Of a stretch of DNA of 64,000 nt, positions 25,001-33,113 are shown in pieces; position 1 is the stretch's first letter; each line of letters opens with the position of its first letter. The stretch covers positions 3,726,501 to 3,790,500 of the forward strand of contig CM065879.1 in the NCBI GenBank assembly GCA_033439255.1, read 5' to 3'. The stretch comes from Hericium rajendrae (Eukaryota > Basidiomycota > Agaricomycetes > Russulales > Hericiaceae). The notes below the pieces were generated by a model. The model did no database searches. It saw nothing but the letters and a program-made list of their open reading frames with translations, and had not been told where the DNA came from. The translations under genes and the position numbers were made by a program.

Positions 25001-28000
25001 ACCATTGACGGCAACCTTGGTGTAGGCCGTTTCATATAGGGAGCGCACGGTTTTGATAAACATGGGGGGTAGATTATACTTACGAAGGACTTCCCAAAGG
25101 TACGCGTGGTCAATCTTATCATAGGCTTTTTCTTGATCAAGGGCCATGATGACGCCATTTTGATCTAGGGCTTCAGCGAAGTCAATCATAGATTTAGCAA
25201 GGCGTGTTTGGTCGAAAATGGATCGACCTGGGATGAAGCCCGCCTGATTTTCGTGGATCATGACGTCGACAGAGCAGACAAGTTGGGATGCGAGTGCCTT
25301 GGTAAGTAGCTTGTAGTCCGTGTTCAGGAGGGTGATTGGGCGGTAGTTCGAAATCTCAGTCTTTTCATTTTTCTTATAGATCGGGCACATCCAACCGAGA
25401 CTAAAGTCGGAGCCCTCGTGGACGCCATGGAGTTGGATATCAAGGAAGACTCGGGTCAGGACTCTCACAATGTTGAAGGATCGCGCGGTCGGATCATTCT
25501 TGGTGAGCTTCGTGTGAACTTCATCTAGTTTCTTCCATAGCTCATAGGGGCAGCCGTCGACCCCCGTCGCCGTACCGTTCTTAGAGCTTTTCAGGGCTTG
25601 GGCAACATGGAGCTCTGTGAGTAGATCGTTAAGGGCCGTTTGGTGGCCGTCCGGTAGACATTGCTCTACAGGGATTGCATCGATCACTGCATGGATATTG
25701 GCCTCGGGGGACATGCCATCGGGAGGTACGATGCGGCCTTGGTCCTGCAAGTCGCGATGGTAAGTACCGGCTAGCTCGGCCATGTGCTTGGAATGGGTCT
25801 CGTACTGCGGCGGGACAGCATCGCCAGGGATGCGAAGGCGTTTAATTTCGTCACGCGGTTTGATTTCCTTGTTAACTGCCGTCCAGTACTTATTAACTTG
25901 CTCACCCTTAAGGTGCCATTGTGCCTTAGACCTGTCGCGTTCCTGGACGCGCTTCTTCGCTTGGAGGTGAGCGATTTCTTGTTGGAGCAGGGCCTCAGAG
26001 GCACGCGTGTCATTATTAGTGTCGAAGTCAGGTCGTTTCGTGAGAGAGACAGCGTCTTTGGTGAGTTTCTTGATTTGTGTTCGAATTTTGCCAATATTAT
26101 TTACAGCATAGGTGCGCGAAAATGCTGCAATATCAGTCTTAAAGGCAGCCCAGAGGGTTTGGGGGTTGGCAGTGGGCGAGCGGGGGCCGGTGAGGTTTGC
26201 AAGGTCAGCCGTTAGGGCAATACCTCGTGTCATTATACCAGTTATTAATTTTTTATCATTTATGAGGTGCAGCGGGAGAGTCCAGCGACCTTTCCCTTTG
26301 TGTGGAGCGTCGAACGGGGCAAAGCGGACTGTAACCAGGGAGTGGTCAGAGAGATGGCCAAGTTGGTGGCAGCCCCATTCGAACAGGTTTTCAGATTGGG
26401 TACGGGATGCATAGATACGGTCCAAGCGAGACGTGAAATGCCCCGCAGTGGTGGTGTGGGAGCGGAAGGTGAAGAGACGGGCAGAAGGATGGGTATCGCG
26501 CCAGGTATCATGTAGATCATGGGCGTCGCGGAGGGCGCGGAGCGTGACTATGGCAGGGGGGTGAGAGACGTGCGCGGGCGCTCTGTCGATGGCTTCCTCA
26601 ACAAGATTGTAGTCACCGAGCATAAAGTCGATGTCTGGTAAGGCAGCAGCCTGCCATTTAGTAGCGAGTGTAGTCCAGAAAGCGGCACGGACATCATCGG
26701 TGCCTACTGTTGGGCCGTAGACGTTTAGTAGGGTAAGGCGTGACTCACCTCGCCAGCGTATGGTGAGCGCGATCGCACGCCCAGGAATTAGTTCGGTAAG
26801 CGTATAGTCATCGGGCGTGAGGACATCCTTGTTTATTACAAAGGCGACGCCAGCAGAGGCCCCAGGACGTTCGGGGTCTCTCGAGTTGAGGACAAGAAGG
26901 CGTTTAGAAAAGAGGGTATCGATGCTTAGTTCATGCTCGGGTAGGAGATGGGTCTCTTGAAGGGCAAGGATGCCGATCTTATGGCTACGCACGGCATTAT
27001 TTATTTCAGTCCATTTAGAGATTGGACTCCATCCATATCGTGCAGAGGCTCGCCCGTGCGTGTTTAAGGAGGCGAGCTTGATATTGGCGCGTGTTTTAAG
27101 GTCACTATGGGGGTTGTGTGGGGCAGGAAGATGTTCGGGCCCGGGCGATGGGGCGGGACTCATCGGCTGGACAGGGGGCGGCGGCGGCGGGGGTAGAATT
27201 TCAGGCGCAGGGTTCAGATTATCAGGGGCAGGAGGCTCAGGTTCAGGCGGCGAGGGTGCGCGCGCGCGCTGGGATACGGATCGTCGATGCGCGGGACTGC
27301 GGTTCAGGGTACATGGAGGTATATAGTTTCGGTCCGGAAGGGTTCGTCGTCTGGGATTGGACGGTCCGGCGTCCGCTGCCGAGAGCGGTACGCTGGTCCC
27401 TTCGAGACTTACAGGTGAGCTTCGTGGTCGGATTACACTTCGCTCAGGGTGCACTCCGGGTATTTCAGCTGGATTGGTGGGGTGCTGTAACCCGCGTACG
27501 AACGGCCCGGAGCCCGTTGCACAGAGGGGCGCCTCCCCTCCCACGACTCCATCTCGTACTGTGCCTCCGAGATTTCGCAGTCTGCCCTGCCCCACACTGG
27601 GAGGTGCAGGAGAAGGGCCTAACATTGTGGCTATATTCGAATTTGTATAGTGTGTCATAAAGATGTGGGCGGCCGTTCATACGGTTCATGCAACGTGGAC
27701 CAACGTGGGCATGAATCGAGCAATAAATAATCTCGTCGCGCGAGCTAAGCGCGATGGGATGCGGAGATGATGCTTAGCGTGGGCCAGAGCGGTCAATAGC
27801 GCACACGAATATTGTCTAGGCACAAGGCAGTTTTTATTCAGCAGCGTAGAGGTGGTGGTACAGATGGGGGGTACGATATAATAACAGGTATATCAGTAGC
27901 AGCGAGATTTTATCGTATTTTATGTTATTTTTATTTGTTTTTTGGGGGGGGGGATAGCAGCGACAGCAGTAGATATGCGGGAACAGGGACATGGATTAAC

Positions 28001-31000
28001 AGGACAGGCTGACGACAGAGATAGCGGGAGCAGGGGAACAAACGTGGTAAGTTTTTATAGAGATGGGTCTTCGAGGCGTATACTTCTAACCGCCGCGGCC
28101 ACGGCCTCTGGACACGAAGCCTCCTCGGAAGGACCCGCGGTTGGATCCTGGCCCGTTGCGGGATGTTAGGAGGAAGTCGGAGGAAGCAGCAGGGTCGTCA
28201 TCGCGGGAGAGCGGGCGGTCATGGACGTTGGGGCCATTCCAAAGGGGGATGGCGAAGAAGGGACAGAGGCCGTGGGGGTGGTCGTCGCTATGGCAGCCGC
28301 CACAGGAAAAGATGCGCATGGCCGTCGCCGAGCCGTTGAGGAAGGTGGTGAGAGAATTCTCGCGGAACCACGCGGTGAGCTGGTTCCATTCCCAGAGGGA
28401 CTGGGCAGGAGACTCAATGTAGAGCCTCCAGCACCGGACTTGGCTGCTTTGTGGGGTCGTCATTTTGATAGGAGCAACGCGGATTGTCGCCAGGTAGTAC
28501 GTAACACGGTCTGCTGGTGGGACGTCCGGCAGCGTGTTGGCGCTGACATGTTCAAGAAGACGACGGAGCGTGGAGTTGGCGAGAGAGGTGCGGATGTCCG
28601 TGACGAGGGCCGTGATATCCGGGTCATGGTCCAGTTTCATGGCAGCGGCGGTGAAGCCATGGAAGTATCCCAGGAATGTGGGTGGGCGGGGCTCACGGTC
28701 GTAAATAAGGAACGTGCCGGCGCGGTGCGCGAAGACCTGGCCGTTGAGGAGGAAGGCGGTCTCATGGGGCTCGAGGTTGTGGATGAGGAAAACGGGCGGA
28801 CGTTCGTGTCGCGGGATGGGGACCTTCTTGGAGGACGGGTTGGCGGGGGAGATAATCGCGCCGAGGATGCCTTCCCTTCGTAGGAACGTGTCGGCCATGC
28901 GTATGGAGTCATCAGGCCGATCGACTGCTGTGCGCGCGAAGATGTGCAGGAATACGCCACCTACAATCGTATCCCTCCAGTGCTGGAATTGGACAGGATC
29001 CTGGCCGTAGCAGGGCCCTAGGGGGTCAACGAAGGTGGTGACAGGCCATCCACCTTCAGGTCTCGGGGTGTACGTGTTCCATGTCCCTTCACTCTGGTCA
29101 GCAGCCAAGGCTGGACTCGTGTCTTCCGCTGATGGTGCGAGCCATGTTGCCCAACGATCGGCCGGAGTGGCAGCCGCCGTGCCAGCAGGCGTGGGGGGTG
29201 CGGGTACGGCATTGGGGTTCGCGCCATTGTCGATAGAGGTCGCAGGGATCACTTCGGTCGAGGCGGTGGTGGTCGCGTTCGGCGTCGATGGCGTTCCAGC
29301 GGTTACAGCGGCATATGACGGGGCCGCCTTGGTGACAACTTGGCCGTTATGGAGGACGTAGCGGCCGGGCGGTACACTGTGGAGGGAGACGCCCTGTGCG
29401 AGCGGGGTGGGTGGCATGGACGGGGACGCGGCGGTCGGCGATTGGATGGCGGCATCAGTTGCGGCGGAGTGCGGGGCCGGGGCGGGTGTGCTCATGATGG
29501 CGGTCGTGGCCGGAGTCGGAAGTACGGTGGAGGGAGGATCGACGAGCATGTCGTCGTGGCCATGTGCCGGAGCAGTGACCGGGGGAGTCAGGTTTGCTGT
29601 GACTGACGGGGCGGTCGTGTTACGCTGGGGCGCGGGAGCAGTGAGGGTGGGGCCAGCGGGGGGGGGCGCGCCCGTGGCCACCGACGTGTTCTTCCCTTGG
29701 GCCGCAGGTCCAGTCAGGTTGAGTGTCATCTGGTACGTCGGTGTATTTTAGTACAATGAGACGTGACGGCTTTTACACGCGTGGACTCACACTAGGGGTG
29801 AGCTTGCTCGTTTTCGCTGGAGCACCGTCGCTGGCTCGGGCACGTTTACGCGGGGGCGGCGTGGGTGAGGGCGTGCCTTCGGGATTCGGGGTTGGCGCGT
29901 CCCCAGTTTTGACAGGGAGTGCAGTGAGGGCCATGGCGATACAGCGATCGAGGAGCGTTTGAAACGGGAAGGCAGATGGCAGTGGGGATGCGATAGTAGG
30001 AGGTGTTGGGTTATCGTGACTTAAGTACTGCTCGGCCTGCGGTTCGTCAGAGGTGATACATTGGGGGAGGCGCCTTTTCTTTTTCCTTACTGGCAGTGGC
30101 GTCAGAATACGCTCATTTTCGTCATTTCGTGGGACTCACGTACTGCGGGGTGGGTCGGCCGTACGTGTGGAAGAGTGGGTGGCAGAGGTGATTGGTTGGG
30201 TGCTTGTGTCGCTGGGGGCGGATGGGTGCATCGTGAGCGATTTCGTGTCTGGTTGGAGATATATGAGGGACGAGCGGTCATCAGGGCCGTACGTGGGCTT
30301 GTCGCGGGCCCCGTCGAGCGGGCTGGGGCGGGGGAGTGGAGGGAAAGATGGCGTCGCGCATCAGGTAGCGGGAGAGCTTTGGGTCTGGGCGTCTACGGCA
30401 TGTGCCGGGGGTCACGTTGTTCTAGGGGGTGCGGCGGTGTACGGGGTGTCAGCTGTGGCAAGATAGGTGACAGGGGTCATGGAGGGAGAGCTGCAGTCTA
30501 GGCAGGGTTCATGAGCAGATAGCGGCAGTGGGGGGTGGCGGCGGCGGAGGCGAAGGTCGCTTGAGTGCCTTTATGGACTCTTCCTTAATATCGGACTTCG
30601 GGCGGAGTGTGGATTCATAGGCGAGGTTTAAGCGAGTTCATGATATAAAGTGAGGGTGTGGTGTGGGCGCTAAATACCATATATTTTCTCCCTCTTTCAT
30701 TTACTGGCATGGCGTTGTCAGGAGTAACTGCATCATCGGCTGTGGTCCTTAACCTTCCTCCTCCTAATACCGATCTACCAGTCCCTCCATTGATGCCGGC
30801 TGAGCATTATTCGAACCTCGCGAAGTCGGGTCCTGGGTCAGAGGCTGATGCCGATGGTCGCCTTCCAGACATGGTCCTTGGAGATTTTGCTGTCATTCAG
30901 CAGGTCGTTGTCGTCGGGACGCAGACCAAGGATCTGGTTGTCATCGCTCCTGCTACAGAGCGTATGAGTACCGGGTTGACGGTGGGGTGGATGGGCAAAC

Positions 31001-32528
31001 CTAAGTGCCGCGGCGCTGTCATCTATTCAGAAATATTTCAGGCTGGGGGATACATCAAGTTTCGGGCAGAGGGGACTCACCCTTTCACTGGGGTATACGG
31101 TGATTTATTCATCTGGTGCCCTTTGATTTGGGCAGTGACAGGGTACTCGACGCTGCAGCCACGGGTTATAGAGAGGGTGGTCACGCCGGCAGTGACCAGC
31201 ACACCGTCGACCCTACGCTCACCTTTCACGTTTTTCCGCCACGTTAGTGCAACGTCTCTCATTCAACCTCGTCAGGTAGAGATCTCACCTGATCAGGGCG
31301 GCCAGGGGCCGGGTGCGGGTCAGCACAAGGGGCGTGGGCTGAGGATGATGCGTTCATGGGTGCGCAGCGGGGGGCTTTAAGGTCATCTGTGAGTAGGGCT
31401 GTGGCTATTATCGGCCTGAGCTCACACTTTTCGTCGATTAGGGGGCGCGCACGGTGTCGTTGTCGGAGCGGGAGGGCGGGATGTTAGTTTAGGCTTCGCA
31501 ATTGGGAGGTGAGTCCTTATCTTATCTGCAGATCGAGTGCTGGATCCTGATTATGGATTGTCAGGTGCAGATTTCGGATCGTGGACCGGCCCGGTCCCTT
31601 GTTGCGTCGTTTTCGTGTTGGCATTATCAAGTTCGTCGTCGCGGGCATTGGGGTCGGGCCCTCCATTGTCCTTATACCATTCGTTTTGCTGTGGAGGGAG
31701 GGCTCATCGCGCAGGTTATCGTCGTTCGTTTTTATCGTGATGTTAGTACGTGTACGGTCTTTTTAATGCAGCGTCATTCACTTGCGGTCAGGCGGTGGGG
31801 GTTCGAGAATTTGGTCGTTGTCGTGCATGGGGCATCAGGCTGTCAAGGGTATGAGCTCTCATTCTAGGTCTTGGGTGGAGTTTGTGGGTCTATCGTGAGC
31901 GTGTGCTTGCAGGATAATCGGCAGGCAGATTCAGGGTACAGGGTTCTCTGGGTCGGGAGTCGTCTGGCTTTTCTGCCGTAGGTCATCGAACCAGTATTCA
32001 TTGGTGCGCACAGCGACGGGGCAGTCGACTTCTCAGGTCGTACGGCCTTTCTCTAGCAAACTGGTGTACACAGTTGCTACGAGATCGGTCGTCGTACCCG
32101 TCCTTGCGCGCATGGTGGTGCGTGGGAAACTGGACCATGGTGGTGGTTCAGGTGCAAGGAGCCCCCCCCATTCACTTACTTTCACACTGCGCGAGGCGCT
32201 CTGCGACCGTTCCTTTAGAAGATACGATTAGAGTAAGGAAGGAGACCCACTGTAAACTCCTCGGAAGAGGAAGGCGATGTATCCGAGTACTTGGACTGCA
32301 GGTACGTCAAGACGAGCATGACGCCGGCGAAGAAGAAACCGACGCCTGTTTGACAGTAGTCAGCAGGCGTACCGCTATCTCATGAGAATAGACGCGCACC
32401 AACGACAACACCATAGCCCACGCCTTGGCCTAAGGGGGCGTATCATCTTAGCATTGAGAGCAGGAGATCAAGAAGAAACTGGACGCACCAAGAAGGGGCT
32501 TGAACACGGACTCTCCAGTGCCAGACAT
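19055..32528 (-). CDS. DUR3: DUR3-type urea/polyamine permease, split by a LINE
   Basis: Sodium:solute-symporter-family plasma-membrane permease, homologous to fungal Dur3/UreA, which take up urea (and polyamines) by proton symport. The 5' exons lie right of the LINE: 32528-32489, 32429-32400, 32345-32251, 32212-32180 (MSGTGESVFKPLLGQGVGYG, VGFFFAGVMLVLTYLQ, SASRSVK). The rest lies left of it, from 21989: PGLVCCGIVSAWTWSATLLQ, VSGPWWYG, MNANGAHTFLE, IVKARFGTLAHLLF, MSIEAACMLLPVGIAVYV, LRATFVCDWSHTIILF, FGAATIVSGFAGVFCDQG then YWQRAIAS, ISPAVVPIGLTVTWSKLT and VLPLWESRIEI. About 690 aa in many exons. All exon joins stay in frame; the only damage I see is the 10.1-kb insertion in the intron after SRSVK. 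Without it that intron would be 56 nt (22045-21990). HGATAR-type sites upstream fit nitrogen control. Confidence 0.9.
22035..22048 (-). repeat. Target-site duplication, LINE 3' side
   Basis: Plus-strand CATTCACTTACTTT, identical to 32169-32182. Its TTT merges with the T run (22046-22062) that is the LINE poly(A) tail on the minus strand. In DUR3 orientation it reads AAAGTAAGTGAATG, containing a GTAAGT 5' splice site. Confidence 0.9.
22232..27658 (-). CDS. LINE ORF2: endonuclease, reverse transcriptase, RNase H
   Basis: One uninterrupted 1808-aa frame that nicks target DNA and copies the element RNA. After a Pro-rich leader (about 1-190), the APE-like endonuclease runs from about 192 to 440 with its key residues visible: ASLNTHG, LALQETHL, LLNVYGP, MLGDYN, SRLDRIY, LSDHSLV. 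The reverse transcriptase (about 680-1000) shows GVDGCPYELWKKL, NYRPITLLNTDYKLL, QAGFIPGRS, ALDQEKAYDKIDH, GVRQGDPLSCLLFDL and the catalytic FADD near 946. RNase H (about 1390-1530) has YTDGSCSNNG, GEIAAVIAAL, ATDSEYV and GNEKADDLA, so all four acidic residues are present. A C-terminal CSACHDPDENMRHILTEC (about 1640) is the zf-RVT finger. The start is the first ATG, MTHYTNSN. No lesion was seen. Confidence 0.95.
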   Translation of the reverse strand: MTHYTNSNIATMLGPSPAPPSVGQGRLRNLGGTVRDGVVGGEAPLCATGSGPFVRGLQHPTNPAEIPGVHPERSVIRPRSSPVSLEGTSVPLSAADAGPSNPRRRTLPDRNYIPPCTLNRSPAHRRSVSQRARAPSPPEPEPPAPDNLNPAPEILPPPPPPPVQPMSPAPSPGPEHLPAPHNPHSDLKTRANIKLASLNTHGRASARYGWSPISKWTEINNAVRSHKIGILALQETHLLPEHELSIDTLFSKRLLVLNSRDPERPGASAGVAFVINKDVLTPDDYTLTELIPGRAIALTIRWRGESRLTLLNVYGPTVGTDDVRAAFWTTLATKWQAAALPDIDFMLGDYNLVEEAIDRAPAHVSHPPAIVTLRALRDAHDLHDTWRDTHPSARLFTFRSHTTTAGHFTSRLDRIYASRTQSENLFEWGCHQLGHLSDHSLVTVRFAPFDAPHKGKGRWTLPLHLINDKKLITGIMTRGIALTADLANLTGPRSPTANPQTLWAAFKTDIAAFSRTYAVNNIGKIRTQIKKLTKDAVSLTKRPDFDTNNDTRASEALLQQEIAHLQAKKRVQERDRSKAQWHLKGEQVNKYWTAVNKEIKPRDEIKRLRIPGDAVPPQYETHSKHMAELAGTYHRDLQDQGRIVPPDGMSPEANIHAVIDAIPVEQCLPDGHQTALNDLLTELHVAQALKSSKNGTATGVDGCPYELWKKLDEVHTKLTKNDPTARSFNIVRVLTRVFLDIQLHGVHEGSDFSLGWMCPIYKKNEKTEISNYRPITLLNTDYKLLTKALASQLVCSVDVMIHENQAGFIPGRSIFDQTRLAKSMIDFAEALDQNGVIMALDQEKAYDKIDHAYLWEVLRKYNLPPMFIKTVRSLYETAYTKVAVNGFFSAPYSVTRGVRQGDPLSCLLFDLAIEPLACMMRSSPLLTGFTIPGDLLPRKVLISLFADDTALYLSENDHYDDVKFILDKWCAASGARFNINKTEIIPIGTLAHRQWVYDNRRLHRDDVTVLQDGIRIVRNGDPIRYLGAWIGNNVDDVYPWGPVLDKINAALDRWLLSRPTLYGKRHIVQMFVGGMTQYLAKVQGMPSRIEDTLAKIIDKFMWNGKRVPPVAAHFLHRPMTEGGLNLLDIKARNTAIHIMWLKSYLDLTHSRPTWAFVTDILIRRLAPARFTDLDTMNTFLQSWSPPLSGSRAVTMPRDIMEMLKAAKTCSVSLAALKLTRHLQEQLPAWYHLGTTQTRRNIHTHCLQTIHRTTTVGDLERVTARCTAPGLPIAHEFDPLCECTACVADRAAGCPKPHLCVAAATQLIAAIRPKYNPLRPVYDDGLSLTPGRKSANLHARELKGKILFDPSVTCKTSLAECFRAFADPALLTAGPATRLNAPHVGQDLVHEHLTLYTDGSCSNNGKANAKCGSGVWVADNHPCNRSIRIPGPAQSNQVGEIAAVIAALEAVENFIPITIATDSEYVIEGLTYHLPEWEDRGWIGVSNRDLFRRAVYLLRIRTATTHFQWVKGHSGVPGNEKADDLAKAGAAKNIPDHLSLHVPVAFTISGAKLMTITQAIAYRGVQEMTPPPDRHSSILTVDMARATLEDHGGTDETPATIWVSCTNKVFPPPFRQFAYKGLHNVHRVGGHWSRIKGFEHWAICSACHDPDENMRHILTECPGATPKLIWDLAKDLWPHDAASWPNVSVGLVFSVGKIEHLRANGTRNAGATRLLRILISISAYLIWVLRCERQIRGRVHSPTEIIGRWHRAISEKFTLDRVTACRLLRTEGARRLMRDTWNLVLDREADEWFANPEVLVGVRRFAGPT
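28086..29729 (-). CDS. LINE ORF1: Gag-like RNA-binding protein
   Basis: A 547-aa protein, presumably the RNA chaperone that packages the LINE transcript. The first about 250 residues are Pro/Ala/Thr-rich low complexity. The middle is globular (WRDTIVGGVFLHIFARTA, FLIHNLEPHETAFLLNGQVF, FLGYFHGFTAAAMKLDHDPD). Near 470 is a zinc knuckle CGGCHSDDHPHGLC (C-x2-C-x4-H-x4-C), and the tail RGGFVSRGRGRGG is an RGG box. MTLNLTG at 29729 is the first ATG after an in-frame TAA. It may not be the true start, because related coding sequence lies just upstream in another frame (see 29773-30360). That frame could be joined by an intron ending in CAG immediately before this ATG. Confidence 0.88.
   Translation of the reverse strand: MTLNLTGPAAQGKNTSVATGAPPPAGPTLTAPAPQRNTTAPSVTANLTPPVTAPAHGHDDMLVDPPSTVLPTPATTAIMSTPAPAPHSAATDAAIQSPTAASPSMPPTPLAQGVSLHSVPPGRYVLHNGQVVTKAAPSYAAVTAGTPSTPNATTTASTEVIPATSIDNGANPNAVPAPPTPAGTAAATPADRWATWLAPSAEDTSPALAADQSEGTWNTYTPRPEGGWPVTTFVDPLGPCYGQDPVQFQHWRDTIVGGVFLHIFARTAVDRPDDSIRMADTFLRREGILGAIISPANPSSKKVPIPRHERPPVFLIHNLEPHETAFLLNGQVFAHRAGTFLIYDREPRPPTFLGYFHGFTAAAMKLDHDPDITALVTDIRTSLANSTLRRLLEHVSANTLPDVPPADRVTYYLATIRVAPIKMTTPQSSQVRCWRLYIESPAQSLWEWNQLTAWFRENSLTTFLNGSATAMRIFSCGGCHSDDHPHGLCPFFAIPLWNGPNVHDRPLSRDDDPAASSDFLLTSRNGPGSNRGSFRGGFVSRGRGRGG
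29773..30360 (-). pseudogene. Probable N-terminal part of LINE ORF1, interrupted
   Basis: On the LINE strand a frame from 30360 to 29773 reads as protein (KPTYGPDDRSSLIYL, RKKKRRLPQCITSDEPQAE, PFQTLLDRCIAMALTALPV, PPPRKRARASDGAPAKTSKL) but has an in-frame TGA at 30138-30136. A GTGAGT after KLTPS and a CAG just before the ORF1 ATG would splice the two in frame over 57 nt. A GTGAGT also overlaps the TGA, so a second intron could remove it. Either ORF1 is read from a spliced transcript or the N-terminal part has decayed. Confidence 0.5.
30644..30650 (+). promoter_or_regulatory. TATA-like box before the antisense ORF
   Basis: TATAAAG on the plus strand, 59 bp before the ATG at 30709. That spacing would suit a TATA box with a leader of about 30 nt. 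It is suggestive only, since the motif is short. Confidence 0.35.
30709..31380 (+). CDS. Antisense ORF in the LINE 5' region, function unknown
   Basis: A 223-codon ATG-initiated frame lies opposite the LINE, in its 5' region, where the LINE strand has only a 61-codon frame. The product looks protein-like: MALSGVTASSAVVLNLPPP, LMPAEHYSNLAKSGPGSE, LPDMVLGDFAVIQQVVVVG, VGWMGKPKCRGAVIYSEIF, HPFTGVYGDLFIWCPLIW, then a basic Gly/Arg-rich tail (GQHKGRGLRMMRSW). No family recognised. The plus strand continues with shorter frames (31502-31867) that could be a second exon. It could be an element-encoded accessory protein, a captured host fragment, or chance. Confidence 0.45.
   Translation: MALSGVTASSAVVLNLPPPNTDLPVPPLMPAEHYSNLAKSGPGSEADADGRLPDMVLGDFAVIQQVVVVGTQTKDLVVIAPATERMSTGLTVGWMGKPKCRGAVIYSEIFQAGGYIKFRAEGTHPFTGVYGDLFIWCPLIWAVTGYSTLQPRVIERVVTPAVTSTPSTLRSPFTFFRHVSATSLIQPRQVEISPDQGGQGPGAGQHKGRGLRMMRSWVRSGGL
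32169..32182 (-). repeat. Target-site duplication, LINE 5' side
   Basis: Identical 14-mer to 22035-22048. In DUR3 orientation its AAA is the Lys codon ending exon 4 and the following GTAAGT is the original intron donor. Confidence 0.9.
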
Positions 32529-32816
32529 TACTGAATCTTGAGGTTGCGGAGGCCTGGAGAAAGCAGGCGTGCCTCAAGTCTGACAATGAGCGCAGACGGA
32601 AGAATCTGCCCCACGAAGAAGTTATATCCAACTTATAGCACCCAGGCTGAGAACCCGCCGAGACCGAAAGATAACCTCTTCGAGAGATAGCGCATTTTGA
32701 GTTCTTCCAGAAGTTGGCTGGCGTCCGACGTCCATACTTAGCATTGTCAGTCATGGGGTCGCATCGGCACCAATGCAGCGGTGCATTGAACTCGAAGAAG
32801 AGCTGGATAGCGGGCG

Positions 32817-33113
32817 CTTATCATTCGTGCATGTTATCTGTGGGATGTGGACAACACGACGGAGGCGGGCTCCCTCGTTGAATTTGCTTTGTCGCTCAGA
32901 CGGCCCGTCATTTCCGCCATATCAAGTCCCGCTTGGTGGTGTAGATCCTTGAGCGAGTAGAGAAACCATTGCTGTATATGCAACCACCATAGTTGAGAAC
33001 ACCTGAATAGAGAAGAGATTGCTCGAGAAAGGGACTGACTATCTTCTCACTGTGGACGGCTAGCACAATATGCAATGTTTGCGGCCATTAGTGTGGTATC
33101 CTGTAAGCTTATC
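32817..33113 (-). promoter_or_regulatory. Cluster of GATA-type sites upstream of DUR3
   Basis: Three HGATAR matches on the DUR3 strand lie 290-590 bp upstream of its start: TGATAAG (CTTATC at 32817-32822), AGATAA (32834-32839) and CGATAAG (33108-33113). Fungal urea permeases are under nitrogen control by GATA factors of the AreA/Nit2 type, so the position fits. The motif is short and frequent, hence modest confidence. Confidence 0.4.

Larger units (their letters stand above)
22049..32168 (-). mobile_element. Full-length non-LTR retrotransposon (LINE), about 10.1 kb
   Basis: The element is on the minus strand. From its 5' end it has a G-run start (32168-32161), a 2.4-kb 5' region, ORF1 (29729-28086), a 426-nt spacer, ORF2 (27658-22232) and a 180-nt 3' UTR. 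A poly(A) tail follows, seen as 17 T on the plus strand at 22046-22062, three of them shared with the duplication. A perfect 14-bp target-site duplication brackets it. ORF2 carries APE-type endonuclease, reverse transcriptase and RNase H, and ORF1 has a CCHC knuckle, as in Tad/I-group LINEs; the clade is inferred. The intact 1808-codon ORF2 and perfect duplication point to a recent insertion. The element lies in sense orientation inside an intron of DUR3. Confidence 0.92.

Noticed and set aside
23206-27660. Plus-strand frames opposite LINE ORF2
   Set aside because: They lie antisense to an intact 1808-codon frame and have no independent signal.
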